A stretch of 64,000 bases of DNA, taken from positions 310,001 through 374,000 of the forward strand of contig NZ_SHLA01000001.1 of assembly GCF_004217565.1 (NCBI RefSeq), written 5' to 3'. Shown here one piece after another: positions 60,792-64,000 of this stretch. A model generated the notes under the pieces. The model was not told where the DNA came from. It made no database searches and was given only the letters and a program-made list of their open reading frames with translations. This DNA is from Zhihengliuella halotolerans (GTDB lineage: Bacteria > Actinomycetota > Actinomycetes > Actinomycetales > Micrococcaceae). Within the stretch, counting starts at the first letter, position 1, and every line of letters begins with the position of its first letter. The translations under genes and the position numbers were made by a program.

Positions 60792-61360
60792 TGACTGATG
60801 CAGCTGTGAAGACTCAGCCGCGGCTGAAGGCCAAGTACCGCACCGAGGTCCGCGAGGCACTCCAGGGCGAGTTCAACTACGTCAACTCCATGCAGATCCC
60901 CGGCCTGAGCAAGGTCGTCGTGAACATGGGTGTCGGCGAGGCCGCCAAGGACTCGAAGCTCATCGAAGGCGCCGTCCGCGACCTGACCGCTATCACCGGT
61001 CAGAAGCCGGTCGTGACCCGTGCACGCAAGTCGATCGCTCAGTTCAAGCTGCGCGAAGGCATGCCGATCGGTACCCACGCCACGCTGCGCGGCGACCGCA
61101 TGTGGGAATTCGTGGACCGCCTGGTCACCCTGGCGCTCCCGCGTATCCGCGACTTCCGCGGCCTGTCCCCGAAGCAATTCGACGGCAACGGCAACTACAC
61201 CTTCGGTCTCACGGAGCAGGTCATGTTCCACGAGATCGACCAGGACAAGGTTGACCGCGTCCGCGGTATGGACATCACCGTGGTCACCACCGCCAAGTCC
61301 GATGACGAAGGCCGCGCGCTGCTCAAGGCGCTGGGTTTCCCGTTCAAAACCGAAAACTAA
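60791..61360 (+). CDS. rplE: 50S ribosomal protein L5
   Basis: 189 residues with [40 protein letters not shown] and [20 protein letters not shown]-like core, ending [19 protein letters not shown]. Binds 5S rRNA. rpsH follows after 58 bases; the S14 gene usually found between them is absent. Confidence 0.97.
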   Translation: MTDAAVKTQPRLKAKYRTEVREALQGEFNYVNSMQIPGLSKVVVNMGVGEAAKDSKLIEGAVRDLTAITGQKPVVTRARKSIAQFKLREGMPIGTHATLRGDRMWEFVDRLVTLALPRIRDFRGLSPKQFDGNGNYTFGLTEQVMFHEIDQDKVDRVRGMDITVVTTAKSDDEGRALLKALGFPFKTEN

Positions 61361-61418
61361 CTACGTTGCAGGTCCGCTCCTGTAGCGGATACCACAACGA
61401 GGAAGGGCAGAAGCCCAC

Positions 61419-61817
61419 ATGACTATGACAGATCCTGTCGCAGATATGCTGACTCGTCTGCGTAACGCCAACTCGGCTTTCCACGACACGGTTTCCATGC
61501 CGTCGTCGAAGCTGAAGTTGCGCGTCGCCGAGATCCTGAAGCGTGAAGGCTACATCGCCGAGTACGTCGAGGAAGCAGCAGAGGTTGGCAAGAAGCTGAC
61601 CATCACCCTGAAGTTCGGCCCGCACCGCGAGCGTTCCATCGCTGGCCTGCGCCGCATTTCGAAGCCGGGACTCCGCGTGTACGCGAAGTCCACGAACCTC
61701 CCGCACGTGCTGGGCGGCCTCGGCATCGCCATCCTGTCCACGTCCTCCGGTCTGCTCACGGACCGTCAGGCAGCCAAGAAGGGTGTAGGTGGGGAAGTCC
61801 TCGCCTACGTCTGGTAA
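61419..61817 (+). CDS. rpsH: 30S ribosomal protein S8
   Basis: 132 residues, [20 protein letters not shown], ending [20 protein letters not shown]. In E. coli S8 is the spc operon repressor. GAGGAAGGGCAG precedes the ATG. Confidence 0.97.
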   Translation: MTMTDPVADMLTRLRNANSAFHDTVSMPSSKLKLRVAEILKREGYIAEYVEEAAEVGKKLTITLKFGPHRERSIAGLRRISKPGLRVYAKSTNLPHVLGGLGIAILSTSSGLLTDRQAAKKGVGGEVLAYVW

Positions 61818-61837
61818 CGGGAAGGGAGAACAGACAA

Positions 61838-62374
61838 ATGTCGCGTATTGGAGTACGTCCAATCACCATCCCGTCCGGCGTCGAGGTCAAGGTTGACGGC
61901 AACGACGTCGCCGTGAAGGGCCCGAAGGGTGAGCTGGTCACGACCATCTCGCCGATCATGTCGGTCGAGATCGAGGACACCACCCTGACGGTGAAGCGTC
62001 CCGACGAGACCCGCGAGGCTCGCTCGCTGCACGGCCTGACCCGCACCCTGGTCAACAACATGATCCTGGGTGTGACCGAGGGCTACAGCAAGAAGCTGGA
62101 AATCCACGGCACCGGCTACCGCGTCGTCGCCAAGGGCACGGACCTCGAGTTCGCCCTCGGTTACTCGCACCCGATCACCGTGAAGGCCCCTGAGGGCATT
62201 CAGCTTGTCACCGAAGGCGCCACCAAGGTGATCGTCTCCGGCATGAGCAAGCAGCAGGTAGGCGAGGTCGCCGCCAACATTCGTAAGCTGCGTCGTCCGG
62301 ACCCGTACAAGGGCAAGGGCATCCGCTACGAAGGCGAACAGATCCGCCGCAAGGTCGGAAAGGCTGGTAAGTAA
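61838..62374 (+). CDS. rplF: 50S ribosomal protein L6
   Basis: 178 residues, [20 protein letters not shown], with the C-terminal signature [32 protein letters not shown] precedes the ATG. Confidence 0.97.
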   Translation: MSRIGVRPITIPSGVEVKVDGNDVAVKGPKGELVTTISPIMSVEIEDTTLTVKRPDETREARSLHGLTRTLVNNMILGVTEGYSKKLEIHGTGYRVVAKGTDLEFALGYSHPITVKAPEGIQLVTEGATKVIVSGMSKQQVGEVAANIRKLRRPDPYKGKGIRYEGEQIRRKVGKAGK

Positions 62375-62376
62375 TC

Positions 62377-62748
62377 ATGGCTCTCGGAATTAAGGGCAAG
62401 AGCAAGTCGGCCGCTCGCGGCCGCCGCCACCTGCGCCTCCGCAAGAAGGTTACGGGTACCGCCGTTCGTCCGCGCCTCGTCGTGAACCGCTCGGCTCGTC
62501 ACATGTTCGTCCAGGTCGTCGATGACAGCCAGGGCATCACCGTGGCCTCGGCATCCACCATGGAAGCTGACCTTCGCGCCTTTGACGGCGACAAGTCCGC
62601 CAAGGCCAAGCGCGTCGGCGAGCTCGTCGCCGAGCGCGCCAAGGCTGCCGGCGTCGAGACCGTGGTCTTCGACCGCGGCGGCAACAAGTACCACGGCCGT
62701 GTGGCCGCGGTGGCCGACGGCGCACGGGAAGGCGGGCTGGCACTGTGA
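62377..62748 (+). CDS. rplR: 50S ribosomal protein L18
   Basis: 123 residues, starting [20 protein letters not shown], with [20 protein letters not shown] and [20 protein letters not shown]. 5S rRNA-binding. The stop overlaps the first possible rpsE start (GTGA). Confidence 0.97.
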   Translation: MALGIKGKSKSAARGRRHLRLRKKVTGTAVRPRLVVNRSARHMFVQVVDDSQGITVASASTMEADLRAFDGDKSAKAKRVGELVAERAKAAGVETVVFDRGGNKYHGRVAAVADGAREGGLAL

Positions 62749-63437
62749 GCGAAGCTACTAACGAGAAGGAACCCCAGGTGTCTGAAGCTACTGAGCAGAC
62801 CGCCCAGGCGGAGAACACCGGTGGCCGTCGCGGCGAGGGCCGCGGTCGTGGCGAAGGCCGTGGCCGTGGCGAGGGTCGTGGCCGTGGCCGCGATTCCCGC
62901 GACAGCCGCAACGAAGACAAGGACAAGTTCCTTGAGCGCGTTGTGACCATCAACCGCGTTTCCAAGGTCGTCAAGGGCGGCCGTCGCTTCAGCTTCACCG
63001 CACTCGTGGTGGTTGGCGACGGCAACGGTCTCGTCGGCGTCGGCTACGGCAAGGCCAAGGAAGTTCCGGCCGCCATTGCCAAGGGCGTCGAGGAGGCGAA
63101 GAAGAACTTCTTCCGCGTCCCCCGCGTTGGAACCACCATCCCGCACCTGGTGCAGGGCGAGGCCGCTGCCGGCGTCGTGCTGCTGCGCCCGGCCGCTCCG
63201 GGTACCGGCGTTATCGCCGGTGGCCCGATCCGCGCCGTGCTCGAGTGCGCCGGTATCCACGATGTCCTGTCCAAGTCCATGGGCTCGGCCAACCAGATCA
63301 ACATGGTGCACGGCGCCATCGCTGCTCTGAAGGGTCTTGAAGAGCCGGCCGCTGTGGCCGCTCGCCGTGGTCTGGCCATGGACGAGGTCGTGCCGCCCCA
63401 GATGCTGCGCATCCTCAACGAGAAGGCAGGTGCTTAA
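62745..63437 (+). CDS. rpsE: 30S ribosomal protein S5
   Basis: 230 residues from GTG 62745, which overlaps the rplR stop; a second in-frame GTG at 62778 has a better SD (AAGGA, about 10 bases before) and gives 219 residues, so the true start is open. The N-terminal ~60 residues are non-conserved and include three RGEGRGRG repeats. The S5 core follows: [40 protein letters not shown] and [20 protein letters not shown]. Confidence 0.96.
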   Translation: MSEATNEKEPQVSEATEQTAQAENTGGRRGEGRGRGEGRGRGEGRGRGRDSRDSRNEDKDKFLERVVTINRVSKVVKGGRRFSFTALVVVGDGNGLVGVGYGKAKEVPAAIAKGVEEAKKNFFRVPRVGTTIPHLVQGEAAAGVVLLRPAAPGTGVIAGGPIRAVLECAGIHDVLSKSMGSANQINMVHGAIAALKGLEEPAAVAARRGLAMDEVVPPQMLRILNEKAGA

Positions 63438-63441
63438 GCTC

Positions 63442-63648
63442 ATGGCGAAGAACCTGGTCCCCAGCGACGCAAAGCTGGCTATCACCCAGATCAAGTCCAC
63501 CATTGGTGGCAAGCAGAACCAGCGCGATACCCTGCGTTCGCTCGGTCTCAAGCGCATCGGCCACACCGTGGTCCGTACCGCTGATTCCGTGACCGTGGGC
63601 ATGATCAACACGGTTCCGCACCTCGTGAAGGTTGAGGAGGCGAAGTAA
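63442..63648 (+). CDS. rpmD: 50S ribosomal protein L30
   Basis: 68 residues from ATG 63442, [20 protein letters not shown], with [20 protein letters not shown]. Four bases after rpsE. The longer open frame from 63337 lies inside rpsE in another frame and is not coding. Confidence 0.96.
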   Translation: MAKNLVPSDAKLAITQIKSTIGGKQNQRDTLRSLGLKRIGHTVVRTADSVTVGMINTVPHLVKVEEAK

Positions 63649-63650
63649 TC

Positions 63651-64000
63651 ATGGCAAACAAGGAAAACGCACTCAAGGTTCACCACCTGCGTCCCGCTGA
63701 GGGTGCCAAGACCGCCAAGACCCGTGTGGGTCGTGGTGAGGCATCCAAGGGTAAGACCGCAGGTCGTGGTACCAAGGGCACCAAGGCCCGTTACCAGGTC
63801 AAGGCCGGCTTCGCAGGCGGGCAGCTGCCGCTGCACATGCGCCTGCCGAAGCTGCGCGGCTTCAAGAACCCGTTCCGCGTCGAGTTCCAGGTTGTCAACC
63901 TGGAGAAGATCTCGGAGCTGTTCCCGGAGGGTGGCGACGTGACCGTCGAGGCCCTCGTGGAGAAGGGTGCCGTTCGCAAGAACCAGCCCGTCAAGGTTCT
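63651..64000 (+). CDS. rplO: 50S ribosomal protein L15 (3' end cut by the window)
   Basis: ATG 63651, two bases after the rpmD stop, opens a frame without stop to the window end: [20 protein letters not shown], then [39 protein letters not shown], typical of L15. About 116 codons are visible. In most actinobacteria secY follows. Confidence 0.95.
   Translation, partial: MANKENALKVHHLRPAEGAKTAKTRVGRGEASKGKTAGRGTKGTKARYQVKAGFAGGQLPLHMRLPKLRGFKNPFRVEFQVVNLEKISELFPEGGDVTVEALVEKGAVRKNQPVKV

Overview
The window comes from a high-GC actinobacterium, most likely of the Micrococcaceae (Arthrobacter/Micrococcus relatives). The evidence is a mycothiol synthase gene beside a GlnR-type regulator, many GTG/TTG starts, LPXTG-anchored surface proteins, and ribosomal protein clusters of actinobacterial type with no S14 gene between rplE and rpsH. 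I found no insertion sequence, CRISPR array, rRNA gene or phage gene.

Region 1 (1-14641) holds housekeeping and envelope genes: ppk and mshD and glnR (minus strand), a small membrane protein, a 38-residue one-helix microprotein missed by length cut-offs, a nitrobindin-like haem protein, a YgfZ-type folate-binding protein, a GNAT enzyme, a group III phosphofructokinase, an operon of PspC-type membrane proteins divergent from a PspC-fused histidine kinase with its LuxR-type response regulator, and an aspartate-type aminotransferase.

Region 2 (14960-19801) is the classical transcription/translation block: tRNA-Trp, secE, nusG, rplK, rplA, a GNAT gene on the other strand, then rplJ-rplL behind a promoter and a leader that contains an intrinsic terminator.

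Region 3 (19890-37539) separates rplL from rpoB and is the accessory part: an acyltransferase-3 membrane protein, a thiolase, two giant paralogous secreted proteins (2601 and 1429 residues) with LPXTG sorting signals and nine versus four copies of a ~230-residue four-cysteine repeat, and a MobA-like flavin monooxygenase. Each giant gene has its own TATACT promoter and a ~400-nt leader. The two leaders share a conserved block with helices that are preserved by compensatory changes and an upstream ORF whose Shine-Dalgarno lies inside one helix. This twin leader system is the most interesting, possibly undescribed, element of the window. The larger gene also holds a 675-bp tandem duplication differing at one base.

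Region 4 (37615-50203) carries rpoB-rpoC and the str operon rpsL-rpsG-fusA-tuf, whose leader can fold into a three-way junction. A 1255-residue multi-spanning membrane protein (50288-54055) lies between tuf and the S10 cluster.

Region 5 (54472-64000) holds the S10 operon rpsJ-rplC-rplD-rplW-rplB-rpsS-rplV-rpsC-rplP-rpmC-rpsQ, ended by a strong hairpin, and then the spc operon with its own promoter: rplN-rplX-rplE-rpsH-rplF-rplR-rpsE-rpmD-rplO, the last cut by the window edge.
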